A DNA stretch of 64,000 bases. Origin: an uncultured Bacteroidales bacterium (lineage in GTDB: Bacteria; Bacteroidota; Bacteroidia; Bacteroidales; Bacteroidaceae). The position numbers were made by a program, and so were the translations under genes. The stretch lies in the NCBI GenBank assembly GCA_902788315.1, contig CADAJS010000006.1:56473-120472 (forward strand). Reading direction: 5' to 3'. Shown here in pieces: positions 53,621 to 62,346 of this stretch. Positions within the stretch are counted from its first letter, which is position 1. Every line of letters starts with the position of its first letter. The notes beneath the pieces were generated by a model. The model saw nothing but the letters and a program-made list of their open reading frames with translations. It was not told where the DNA came from and ran no database searches.

Positions 53621-54583
53621 ATGTTTAAAGTCATCATAGCCGATTCCGTCCGTCAGAGCATACTGTCTGCAGAAGAGCAAAAAGCAGCTTCTGCCCGTTC
53701 CTCGTTATACAAACTGATGAAAGGGCAGCAGGTGCACGTGCTGAGCACGGCAGAAAACGAAAAGCTGAAGTCCAATCCCAAGGAGGTGCTGGGGAGTCCC
53801 TCCTCGCTCTACATCCTCGATGTCACCCCCGCCGAGGCATCGGCCATACAGCAGACCTATGGCGTCATGTGTCTGAGCGGCGAAAGGCCCGACATCTCGC
53901 CTCTGATAGACATCAACGACATACACATCTCCGGCGAAGGGGAGAAGCTGGGACGGGGCTGGGACTCTGTCCTGGACAGCGTGGAACGGCTGCCCTCCAA
54001 CGCCCTCCTGCTCACCGACCGCTACCTCTTTGCCTTCCGTCATCCCAATGCCGGAGACGGACTGGCCAATATCCACGACATCCTGGACCAACTCCTGCCC
54101 CGGCAGTTCGCGGGTGGCGACTATCATGTGACCGTCGTCTTCGACGATATGAACATGCACCGTTCATATACCTTCGACGAGATAGCCACCAAGCTCAACC
54201 GCATCAAGGCACAGCTGGGACGCAGCTACCCCATCATGATGGAGGTGCTGGGCATCACACCCGACTGTACCATCTACAACAAGTTGCACAACCGCCTCAT
54301 CCTCTCCAACTACTACCTCGTAGAGGCTGGCCACAAGCTGGCCGCCTTCAATCGGGACCGAGGCACAGCCCGCCAGACACTCATCCCCATGGCGCTCTTT
54401 ACGGAGAGCAGCCTCAGCGGCACCACTACCCCACCCCTGAAGCTCATCGCCCAGACCGTCTCCACCCTCCGCGAATTCTCCGCCTCACTCTCCAAGCTGG
54501 CAGACCACCGTGTCTATAGCTACGCCGTCAACGGCCAGCGCATGGAGAAATGCTTCAGCCTGCGAAACAGATTGCTGAAATAG
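53621..54583 (+). CDS. Protein of unknown function
   Basis: 320 residues, soluble, mixed alpha/beta. Starts 'MFKVIIADSVRQSILSAEEQKAASARSSLYKLMKG'. Strand-like blocks 'SSLYILDVTPAEASAIQQTYGVMCLSGE', 'NALLLTDRYLFAF' and 'DYHVTVVFDDMNMHRSYTFDEIATKLNRIKAQLG' suggest a two-lobed domain in which 'LTDRYLF' and 'VVFDDMN' supply acidic residues at strand ends. I do not recognise the family. It begins 88 bases after the RyR gene and precedes a STAND-like ATPase with its own promoter. Confidence 0.65.
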   Translation: MFKVIIADSVRQSILSAEEQKAASARSSLYKLMKGQQVHVLSTAENEKLKSNPKEVLGSPSSLYILDVTPAEASAIQQTYGVMCLSGERPDISPLIDINDIHISGEGEKLGRGWDSVLDSVERLPSNALLLTDRYLFAFRHPNAGDGLANIHDILDQLLPRQFAGGDYHVTVVFDDMNMHRSYTFDEIATKLNRIKAQLGRSYPIMMEVLGITPDCTIYNKLHNRLILSNYYLVEAGHKLAAFNRDRGTARQTLIPMALFTESSLSGTTTPPLKLIAQTVSTLREFSASLSKLADHRVYSYAVNGQRMEKCFSLRNRLLK

Positions 54584-54597
54584 AATTCCGAATACGA

Positions 54598-54651
54598 TTA
54601 CACGTTTTGTGTAACACATTTTGTGTAATTCAAAACAATTGTGTATATTTG
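54598..54651 (+). promoter_or_regulatory. Promoter with repeated operator, STAND-like ATPase gene
   Basis: TATATTTG at 54644-54651 with TTTG at 54620-54623. Two 15-bp direct repeats ACAC(G/A)TTTTGTGTAA (54600-54614, 54614-54628) form overlapping near-palindromes such as TTACAC...GTGTAA and cover the -33 element. Confidence 0.65.
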
Positions 54652-54678
54652 CACTCGTGAATACAAAAATAACAACTT

Positions 54679-55806
54679 ATGGAAAATCCATTTGTCATTA
54701 AGTCGTACGAGTCAAAAGAACTATTCTGTGACAGAGAAGAAGAGCTTCAACTGATGTTGCGCAACTGCATCAATAATACCGACATGACGCTGATTTCGCA
54801 ACGGCGCATGGGGAAAACAGACCTAATATTGCGTCTTTTCGACGAACTCAGCGAGTCACAACAAGAAATTCACACCATCTACCTCGACATTTCCGTCTCT
54901 CGCAGCATCGACGATTTTATCAAACTGCTGGCAGAGGCTACCATGAAATCGTTTCAGCCCCAAACCTCTATAGGCGACAAGCTGATGACATTCATCAAGT
55001 CGCTACGCCCGCAACTATCCTTCGACAATATTACAGGTGATCCTCAGCTACAGATAACCTATCAGACTGCACACGAAAAGGAGTACACATTGCGAAGCCT
55101 GTTTGAATTCCTCGATAATCAGGACGAGCACATCGTTATTGCCATCGATGAATTTCAGCAGATTCGTGACTATCCAGAGAAGAACATGGAGGCACTACTA
55201 CGCACCTACATCCAGCAGACCCACCATCTGACGTTTATCTTCTGTGGCAGTAAAAAGCACTTGATGGCAGATATCTTCTCCAATGAGAAGGACCCTTTCT
55301 ACAACAGCACAGCCTTTGTCTCACTTGACAAAATATCAGAAGTCTCATATTCGACTTTTATCCGCAAACTGATGAACGAACGTGGTAGAAACATCACAGA
55401 CGAAGCCATCCAGTTTATACTGGAATGGACTCGTCGCCATACATACTATACTCAGCAACTCTGCCATACCATTTATGCCAACGGGAGTACAGACATCACT
55501 ATCGATGATGTAAAACAAGCCTGTCAACAGCTGATGAAACAGGGTGAGGCCGTCTTCCTGCAATATCGTCAAATGCTGACAGACAAGCAGTGGAACTATC
55601 TGATTGCTGTAGCCAAAGAAGGCTGTGTACAACAGATTACGGCCTCCAAATTCCTAAAGAGGCACAACATCGGAACACCTTCTGCCTCGCGTCGTCTTGC
55701 AGAGTCACTTTGCGAAAAAGGCTTGCTAAACGACGACATCACCCTCGAAGCAACTACTTACTCCGTCGGTGACGTATTCCTCTCCCGTTGGATGGAACGG
55801 CTGTGA
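54679..55806 (+). CDS. Archaeal-type (STAND-like) ATPase
   Basis: 375 residues. 'FCDREEELQLML' then Walker A 'LISQRRMGKTDLI' (about 39-51), Walker B 'HIVIAIDEFQQI', and 'FIFCGSKKHLMADIF', followed by a C-terminal winged helix ('ASKFLKRHNIGTPSASRRLAESLCEKGLL'). This is the PF01637-type ATPase common in Bacteroidetes, related to STAND signalling ATPases. Target unknown. Lower GC than core genes. The stop is followed by 418 bases without a gene. Confidence 0.85.
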   Translation: MENPFVIKSYESKELFCDREEELQLMLRNCINNTDMTLISQRRMGKTDLILRLFDELSESQQEIHTIYLDISVSRSIDDFIKLLAEATMKSFQPQTSIGDKLMTFIKSLRPQLSFDNITGDPQLQITYQTAHEKEYTLRSLFEFLDNQDEHIVIAIDEFQQIRDYPEKNMEALLRTYIQQTHHLTFIFCGSKKHLMADIFSNEKDPFYNSTAFVSLDKISEVSYSTFIRKLMNERGRNITDEAIQFILEWTRRHTYYTQQLCHTIYANGSTDITIDDVKQACQQLMKQGEAVFLQYRQMLTDKQWNYLIAVAKEGCVQQITASKFLKRHNIGTPSASRRLAESLCEKGLLNDDITLEATTYSVGDVFLSRWMERL

Positions 55807-56081
55807 GGATTATTTTAAAATAATCAATAATAATCAAAACTATAATATTAAAGGAAAAGATAAGAAATCTCACCTATCGCATACCGGTCTATTAACCGAT
55901 TCGGGATTAAATATAACGAGCAAACATTTGCAATTCTGAACAATGTTTCGTAATTTTGCCTCGACGAACGCCTTCGCTAATGCTTCGGACCACCTATGGT
56001 ACTCCCAAGGAGTAGCCTCGGTACATGACCGATTGAAGTGCGAACGATGTGCGATTGATGTGCGTTCGTTGTTCGATTACA

Positions 56082-56148
56082 GAACGGACAACGAACGGAC
56101 AACGAACGAACAACGAACGGACAACGAACGAACAACGAACGGACAACA
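56082..56148 (+). repeat. GAACGGACAAC tandem repeats
   Basis: About seven degenerate 10-11-bp units alternating GAACGGACAAC and GAACGAACAAC. They occupy the gap 55807-56224, which otherwise contains only an isolated -7-like TAATTTTG near 55950 and no convincing gene. The unit is too short for CRISPR. Confidence 0.8.
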
Positions 56149-56224
56149 AGCGAAGGAAGGGTATGGGAAGAGTATGGGAAGACAGCAGTAAATAAGGGGG
56201 TGGACTTCAAAAAATGTAAAGACT

Positions 56225-56962
56225 ATGGCAAAGATTAAAGGAAGCAGAGGACTGATGATAAACGGAAGCCTGCGTACGAATGGGATAACGACGTATATGA
56301 GGAACGGCAAGATGATTGTACGAGCATCAAACTCGATGGAGAAGCGCAGCAACACGCCCTCGCAGTTTATGCAGCGGCAAAAGATGCGCCATGCCGTGCA
56401 GCTGTGGAAGATGCTGAAGTACAGTAATACGACAATGTTCACTCAGGGTTCGACAGCCTATGGCAACTTCGTATCGCTGGCCAATCGCTTGCCGGTGGTG
56501 TATGTCACAAAAGGGCAGATGGACCAAGCCTCGTTCCTGATGCCTGGCATCCCCGTGAGCGACGGCACACTGCCGGAGTTGGAGCAACAGCTGGGCGAGG
56601 TGGACGGCACCGCGGCCCTGATTACCAGCCTCAAAGCTGCCGACATGGCATTCCCGAGCCAGCTGTTCCTCTACACCGCCGTACAGACACAAGAGTATGT
56701 GCCGCGCGTGCGGTTCAACGTGCGTAAGGTTGCATGGCAGGAGATGACACAGGTGGACGGACACTATGTACTCAAGGGCGAGGAGTTTGCCGACGAGATG
56801 AAAGGCTGGGCACTGGTGCTGGTCAGGGACGAACGTTGCTCGCCGCAGACCATCGTCACCCGCTGCACCCTCTACCAGTCCTTCACCACCACAGAGGCTC
56901 TCCAGGCTGCCGCCAAGAGCTATGGCGGACTGACCGATCCCGACTTCCTCAGACCAAGGTAG
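56225..56962 (+). CDS. Unknown protein, DUF6266-like layout
   Basis: 245 residues, no signal peptide. 'MAKIKGSRGLMINGSLRTNGITTYMRNGKMIVRASNSMEKRSNTPSQFMQRQKMRHAVQLWKML' follows the pattern of Bacteroidetes DUF6266 proteins (small basic start, '..Gk..vR', then 'nT..Q..qR..f'), but the match is from memory and loose. The C-terminal half is beta-rich. It stands alone between repeats and the convergent AraC-type gene. Function unknown. Confidence 0.6.
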   Translation: MAKIKGSRGLMINGSLRTNGITTYMRNGKMIVRASNSMEKRSNTPSQFMQRQKMRHAVQLWKMLKYSNTTMFTQGSTAYGNFVSLANRLPVVYVTKGQMDQASFLMPGIPVSDGTLPELEQQLGEVDGTAALITSLKAADMAFPSQLFLYTAVQTQEYVPRVRFNVRKVAWQEMTQVDGHYVLKGEEFADEMKGWALVLVRDERCSPQTIVTRCTLYQSFTTTEALQAAAKSYGGLTDPDFLRPR

Positions 56963-56992
56963 GCAGGGAAACAGTTATCCACCCACCGTTTT

Positions 56993-57325
56993 TTACCCTC
57001 TGTCAACAACCGATATGGGCGACATGCCATATTGCTGCTTGAAAATACGGCTGAAGTGAGTGGGATTCTCGAACCCAAGACTATAGGCCACCTCTGCGAC
57101 AGACATCTGTGAAGACTGAAGCATCTGATGAGCTTTCGAAAGGCGTTTCTCACGAATCCACTTAGCCGGCGTGGTGTTATAGATGCTCTGAAAGTCGCGC
57201 TTAAAGCTGGAGAGTGAACGACCAGAAAGATAGGCTAATTCTTCAAGAGAGATGGGCGATGTGTAATTATCTTCAACCACCCGGTGGATGTCTGCATCCT
57301 CAGCACCCTCGAGTATATTTCCCAT
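56993..57325 (-). CDS. Stand-alone AraC-type DNA-binding domain (truncated regulator)
   Basis: 110 residues containing only the two-HTH AraC module ('ISLEELAYLSGRSLSSFKRDFQSIYNTTPAKWIREKRLSKAHQML' and 'SVAEVAYSLGFENPTHFSRIFKQQYGMSP'). Usual family members have 170 more N-terminal residues for ligand binding; none are coded upstream, where a promoter for the divergent gene lies. Its ATG sits inside a 25-bp sequence also found before the LRR gene at 36857. It may control the neighbouring BspA-like gene. Could be a decayed gene. Confidence 0.75.
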   Translation of the reverse strand: MGNILEGAEDADIHRVVEDNYTSPISLEELAYLSGRSLSSFKRDFQSIYNTTPAKWIREKRLSKAHQMLQSSQMSVAEVAYSLGFENPTHFSRIFKQQYGMSPISVVDRG

Positions 57326-57375
57326 GACGTGTTCCTGTGGAGTTATCCATTAAACACAATTTTTTGCTGTTTTTC

Positions 57376-57724
57376 TTTGTTGATTCCCAACTTTTTCCTA
57401 CTTTTGCAGCGTGATACTTCACAATAGTTGCCTTTTAGATATACCTGAAGGCAGTTTGTGATGGACTTTCACAGCTGACAGCGGTCAGCACATCTTATCG
57501 AATTAAAACGAAGCGTTATGCTCTTCTCTTGCAAGCTGAAAACCTAGCAACTTTTCATTATTTGCAAAGAATCCCCCGGAGTCCTGTGATAATGGCTCTG
57601 AAAGGAAAGGAAACGAAGACGAACATGACGGCTTCACGCGTTAGCGTGGAACTGGTCATACATCTTTTTCCTTTCGGGCTTTGCTAGGGCCTTCAGCTTG
57701 AAGATGGAACATACAGTTCCACGC
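57376..57724 (+). ncRNA. Promoter and candidate structured leader (element C)
   Basis: TTTG (57376-57379), a 19-base spacer and TACTTTTG (57399-57406) start a leader of about 465 bases before the BspA-like gene. Nested stems: 57532-57540 with 57692-57700 (9 bp), 57543-57550 with 57681-57688 (8 bp), 57600-57608 with 57667-57675 (9 bp), 57625-57629 with 57655-57659, and hairpin 57635-57639 with 57644-57648. Competing with them, 57644-57654 pairs perfectly with 57714-57724 (11 bp). An outer hairpin lies at 57473-57488. Confidence 0.5.
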
Positions 57725-57876
57725 TTCATCATGTATAAAAGGTCTTCTTTGGGACTGAGAAGATATGTATCTATATGGATATATTTGATTTGTTACTTCT
57801 CGCAAAAGGAGATAAAGACGAGATTGCCAGTTCTGCTCGTAATAGCTTTTAATATTAAAACTTAATAAACATCATT

Positions 57877-60800
57877 ATGAAACCTAAACATTTTATTCTT
57901 ACTTTGCTGGCATTTTTTACCAGCATTACTGCATCGGCCTATGAGTGGACAGATGCCAATGGAACCGTGTGGAGTTTTACTACATCGGGAAGTAATGCGT
58001 GTTTAGAAAAAGGAAGTAATGATACAAGATATGAACCTTGCATTAGTGGAACAATCCCTGCAAATCTGACTATTCCTTCTAAGGTTTATATTAGTGAGAC
58101 CGCGTATAACGTCACGTCCATTGGAACCCTTGCGTTCTCTTTTTGTTCTAGCTTAACCTCAGTGACCATCCCCTTCGGAGTCACGTCTATTGGAATGACT
58201 GCGTTCTATGGCTGCTCTGGCCTGACTTCGGTTGAAATACCCAACACCGTGACGTACTTAGGTGATGATGCTTTTGGGGGGTGTCGTGGCTTGACCTCTA
58301 TCACACTTCCTTTGAGCGTGACCTACATCGGATATAGCGCTTTTCGTGGTTGCAGCGGTCTTACTTCCTTTAATATTCCCAGTGGAGTGACCACAATATA
58401 TGGTGATACCTTCAAAGGTTGTAGCAAATTAAGATCCGTTATCATACCTGGTCAAGTGACCAGCCTCGGCAGCTATTCCTTTTATGGCTGCACTTCCCTT
58501 ACAGATGTCTATTGTAATGCGACAACACCTCCAGAGGCTTATGAAGAATATGACTTAGGGGATGATACGGAATGGCATTATGCCTTTGATGAATCAATTA
58601 TTCAGTCAGCTACACTACATGTACCACTAGCATCGATTGACTCATACAGAAGAACTCCTTGGTCTTTCTTTGGTAATAAGGTGAAATTAGGAATAGACTT
58701 CGCCGATGCTAACGTAAAGTCTCGCTGTGTAGGGAACTGGGACACTGACGGCGATGGGGAATTAAGTGAAGTGGAGGCTGCTGCTGTCACAGACCTTGGA
58801 AACGTGTTTAAAAGAAAAGATAATATCACATCTTTTGATGAATTACAGTATTTTACAGGGTTGACCGCCATCAGCGATAATGCTTTTGAAGAATGTACTA
58901 ACCTCACTTCCGTGATCATACCCAATAGCGTAACTTCCATTGGCGAATATGCTTTCGTGAATTGCTATGACCTTGCCTCTGTGACCATTCCAAATAGTGT
59001 GACTTCAATAGGTTATGCTGCTTTTGCTCAGTGCCATGACCTTGCCTCTGTGACCATTCCCAATAGCGTGACCTCCATCGGCATTGGTGCATTCAATGAT
59101 TGTGCAAGCTTGACTTCCGTCACCATCCCCAATGGTGTAACTGAAATCCAAAGTTCAGCTTTCCGTAGCTGTGAGAGTCTAACATCTATAACTATACCTA
59201 ACAGTGTAACAACAATTTATTCTTTGGCTTTCGCTGACTGCCGTAGCTTAAGTTCCATCACCATACCCAGTAGCGTGACTTATTATATCGCATCAGATGC
59301 GTTCAATCGCTGCTATTTTACATATGATTCTTTTGTCAATAACTCGGCATTATCAGACAATAATAATTTGGGCGCAACTTTATGCGACGAAGAAACAATT
59401 GACGGCTTGTTAATTAAAAATAATTCTGTTGTGAATTGTAGATGTTGGGCGACATCTGTAACCATTCCCAATGGTGTAACCTCAATTGGGGATAGGGCAT
59501 TCTTTAATCGCATTTATTCCAGTGGCCTAACCTCCGTCACCATTCCCAATAGTGTGACGAGTATCGGCAATGAAGCCTTCTGTGCTTGCAGAATGCTTAC
59601 GTCGGTTGACATCCCCAACAGCGTCACGTCTATTGGAGAGGACGCGTTCAGAGATTGCTCCAACCTAACCTCCGTTATCATTCCTAATAGTGTAACCTCG
59701 ATTGGCGCTTCTGCTTTCTATGACTGCCGGGGCCTGACATCTGTTAGCATTCCTAATAGTGTAACTTCGATTGGTGATAATGCGTTCCAAGATAGTGGCC
59801 TTACATCAGTCATAATTCCCAAAAGCGTGACATCCATTGGAAACTCTGCGTTCGAGGGCTACAACGGTCTGACCTCTGTGACGGTGGAATCTGAAATACC
59901 AATTCCTATTAGCTCTTTGGCCTTCACCAGTAGATCTTATGTTACCCTTTATGTTCCTTCTGGCAGCAAGGCGGCTTACGAGGCAGCGGACTACTGGAAG
60001 GAGTTCAAGGAGATTGTGGAGATGGAGCCGGAGGTGCCCACGATAGCCAACACGGCAGGAAACTTGCAGAACGTGGTGAGCACCGATGTAACAAGCCTGA
60101 AGATAACTGGCGACTTGAACGGCACGGACATCAACTATCTGCGCACGCTCATCAACGACCACTCGCTCACCTCGCTCGACCTCGTGGATGCTCGCATCGT
60201 AGAAGGCGGTGAGGCATATGTCGTGGACGGCACTTCGTACAATACCGAGAATGATAAACTGGGAGAGTTTATGTTTTCTAGCTGTGCAAACTTGGAGAGC
60301 ATCGTTTTGCCCAACAATGTGACAAGCATCGGAACCTATGCGTTCTATGGCTGCTCTGCCCTCACCTCCGTCACTATCCCCTCAAGTGTGACGCACATCG
60401 GAAACTATGCGTTCTCTGATTGTTTTTACCTGACCTCTGTCACCATCCCCTCGAGCGTGACGAGCATTGATGGATTCGCATTCTCTGGCTGTCGCGGTCT
60501 GACATCCATTACGCTGAACGAAGGACTTACCCAAATTTGGGACGATGCGTTTGCATATTGTACGTCACTGACAGAAATCACCATTCCACGTACGGTGGAA
60601 AATATTCATGGGCATGCATTCCGTGAATGTCGTGGCCTGACTTCAGTAACTATTCTCGGAAAGCCTAGCCAGCATTTCAGTAACATCGCATTCCAGGATT
60701 GCCCGAATCTGACCACCTTCCGCTGCAACGGCATCACGCTGGAGCCTGTGGACGGCGTATATCAGATAGGTACGGCCGAGGCACTGCACGATTTCGCCAT

Positions 60801-62301
60801 CCTTTCTACGGCTGCGAACTGCCAACTCGACGCCTGCCTGACAGCCGACATCGACTACACGGCGTACACTTATGGCGGTAACTGGTACAACATAGGCATG
60901 AACGGCTATGCCGGTACGTTTGATGGACAGGGACACACCATCACCGTCAATGTGGTGAATCCCAACTATACTTGGGACGAGCAGTCGGGTGCCCTCTTCA
61001 ATAGGATTGATGAAGGCGGTGTGGTGGAGAACTTGCGTGTGGCTGGTCGCATCGAGAACTATAAATTTAGCGCGGGTATCGCACATCAGATAGGCAATGC
61101 CACCATCAGCCATTGCGTAACTGACGTAGACCTCGTAAGCTATGCGACGGGCGACTGCACTTACGGCGGCATAGTGTCTCGCACATGGAATAACGGAGTT
61201 GCCAACGAAAGTAACATCGAATACTGCGTTGTGGCTGGTTCGTTCCAAGGTGCAACAGCCAACCGCCGCGGCGGCCTCGTTGGATGGATACATGATGAGG
61301 ACCGCGTAAACTTCAGCCACTGCCTCTTTGTGGCCAATGTGGATGAGCTGGACATGACAGGCAGCGATACGTGGGCACGCAACATGAACGGGCACGCCAC
61401 GATTTCCGACTGCTATTACCTGAACACGTTGGGCACCACAAGTACCGGCACTCAGACAACATCGGAGCAACTGGCCAGCGGCGAGCTTTGCTGGCTTCTG
61501 AACGGCGAGAGCAGCGAGAACCCCACGTGGACCCAAACGCTGGGCAATGCCAACAGTTATCCCATGCCGAATGCAAGTCAGAAGGTGGTATATAAGGACG
61601 GCAATGCATATTACAACGACAATGACAAAAACACCCTGATGGCAGTCAATACAAAGGGGCGTAGCGGAAGTATGTGTGTGCTACCCATCGAAATGAAGAA
61701 CACGGAGGAAATCGGTTTGTTCCAGTTCGACCTCACACTGCCAGAAGGAGTCAGTGTTGCCACGAACGACAGGGGCAGCCTGATGGCCACTCTTACCAAT
61801 CGGGCTGACGACCATACCATCAGTTCCCGCCAACTGGACAACGGAAGCTATCGCTTCGCCGTTTCCTCATCAAGCAGTGCCACGTTCTCCGGAACCGAGG
61901 GGAAGATTATGAACATTACACTCTCAGTAACCAGTGACGTAGCCGAAGGAGACTATACAATAATGCTTTCCGGCATTGAACTGGCCACGAAGGACAAGAA
62001 CGCCATCCGTCCGGCCGACACCGACGCCACACTAATCATCGACAATTCGGCCATTCCAGGCGATGTGAACAATGACGGAGTAGTCAGCATTACCGACGTA
62101 GGAATGATTATCGACTTTATCCTGGAACTTAACCCGGCGAACTTCAACGAGGCGATGGCCGACGTGAATGCAGACAGTAGCGTCAGCATCTCCGACGTGG
62201 GCATCGTAATCGACATGATTCTCAGCGACAGCAGCGTCGGCGTAAAGGAGAAGAAACAGCTCCTTCAACTGCGCCATGAGCTGCAGATCGACCCGCAGTA
62301 A
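57877..62301 (+). CDS. Giant BspA-type LRR protein with GLUG-like, cohesin-like and dockerin-like parts
   Basis: 1474 residues; signal peptide 1-21. LRR_5 units ('SLTSVTIPNSVTSIG...AFxxC') in two blocks (about 75-250 and 320-700, then 800-950). Next comes a GLUG/adhesin-like region ('NWYNIGMNGYAGTFDGQGHTITVNV', 'GALFNRIDEGGVVENLRVAGRIE'), a cohesin-like beta-sandwich (about 1255-1385, 'FQFDLTLPEGVSV'), and finally two dockerin-like calcium loops ('DVNNDGVVSITDVGMIIDFIL', split pair with 'DVNADSSVSISDVGIVIDMIL'). No C-terminal sorting motif is present. Probably surface-exposed through partner binding. Confidence 0.9.
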   Translation: MKPKHFILTLLAFFTSITASAYEWTDANGTVWSFTTSGSNACLEKGSNDTRYEPCISGTIPANLTIPSKVYISETAYNVTSIGTLAFSFCSSLTSVTIPFGVTSIGMTAFYGCSGLTSVEIPNTVTYLGDDAFGGCRGLTSITLPLSVTYIGYSAFRGCSGLTSFNIPSGVTTIYGDTFKGCSKLRSVIIPGQVTSLGSYSFYGCTSLTDVYCNATTPPEAYEEYDLGDDTEWHYAFDESIIQSATLHVPLASIDSYRRTPWSFFGNKVKLGIDFADANVKSRCVGNWDTDGDGELSEVEAAAVTDLGNVFKRKDNITSFDELQYFTGLTAISDNAFEECTNLTSVIIPNSVTSIGEYAFVNCYDLASVTIPNSVTSIGYAAFAQCHDLASVTIPNSVTSIGIGAFNDCASLTSVTIPNGVTEIQSSAFRSCESLTSITIPNSVTTIYSLAFADCRSLSSITIPSSVTYYIASDAFNRCYFTYDSFVNNSALSDNNNLGATLCDEETIDGLLIKNNSVVNCRCWATSVTIPNGVTSIGDRAFFNRIYSSGLTSVTIPNSVTSIGNEAFCACRMLTSVDIPNSVTSIGEDAFRDCSNLTSVIIPNSVTSIGASAFYDCRGLTSVSIPNSVTSIGDNAFQDSGLTSVIIPKSVTSIGNSAFEGYNGLTSVTVESEIPIPISSLAFTSRSYVTLYVPSGSKAAYEAADYWKEFKEIVEMEPEVPTIANTAGNLQNVVSTDVTSLKITGDLNGTDINYLRTLINDHSLTSLDLVDARIVEGGEAYVVDGTSYNTENDKLGEFMFSSCANLESIVLPNNVTSIGTYAFYGCSALTSVTIPSSVTHIGNYAFSDCFYLTSVTIPSSVTSIDGFAFSGCRGLTSITLNEGLTQIWDDAFAYCTSLTEITIPRTVENIHGHAFRECRGLTSVTILGKPSQHFSNIAFQDCPNLTTFRCNGITLEPVDGVYQIGTAEALHDFAILSTAANCQLDACLTADIDYTAYTYGGNWYNIGMNGYAGTFDGQGHTITVNVVNPNYTWDEQSGALFNRIDEGGVVENLRVAGRIENYKFSAGIAHQIGNATISHCVTDVDLVSYATGDCTYGGIVSRTWNNGVANESNIEYCVVAGSFQGATANRRGGLVGWIHDEDRVNFSHCLFVANVDELDMTGSDTWARNMNGHATISDCYYLNTLGTTSTGTQTTSEQLASGELCWLLNGESSENPTWTQTLGNANSYPMPNASQKVVYKDGNAYYNDNDKNTLMAVNTKGRSGSMCVLPIEMKNTEEIGLFQFDLTLPEGVSVATNDRGSLMATLTNRADDHTISSRQLDNGSYRFAVSSSSSATFSGTEGKIMNITLSVTSDVAEGDYTIMLSGIELATKDKNAIRPADTDATLIIDNSAIPGDVNNDGVVSITDVGMIIDFILELNPANFNEAMADVNADSSVSISDVGIVIDMILSDSSVGVKEKKQLLQLRHELQIDPQ

Positions 62302-62346
62302 ATAACAGTAGAAAAAAACGACTCTAAAACAACACACAAATAAAAA

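Noticed and set aside
56082..56148. Possible CRISPR array
   Set aside because: Units are 10-11 bases with no spacers; simple tandem repeat.
55943..56191. 82-codon plus-strand frame
   Set aside because: Half of it is translated tandem repeat (DNERTTNE...), and no family or good start is visible.
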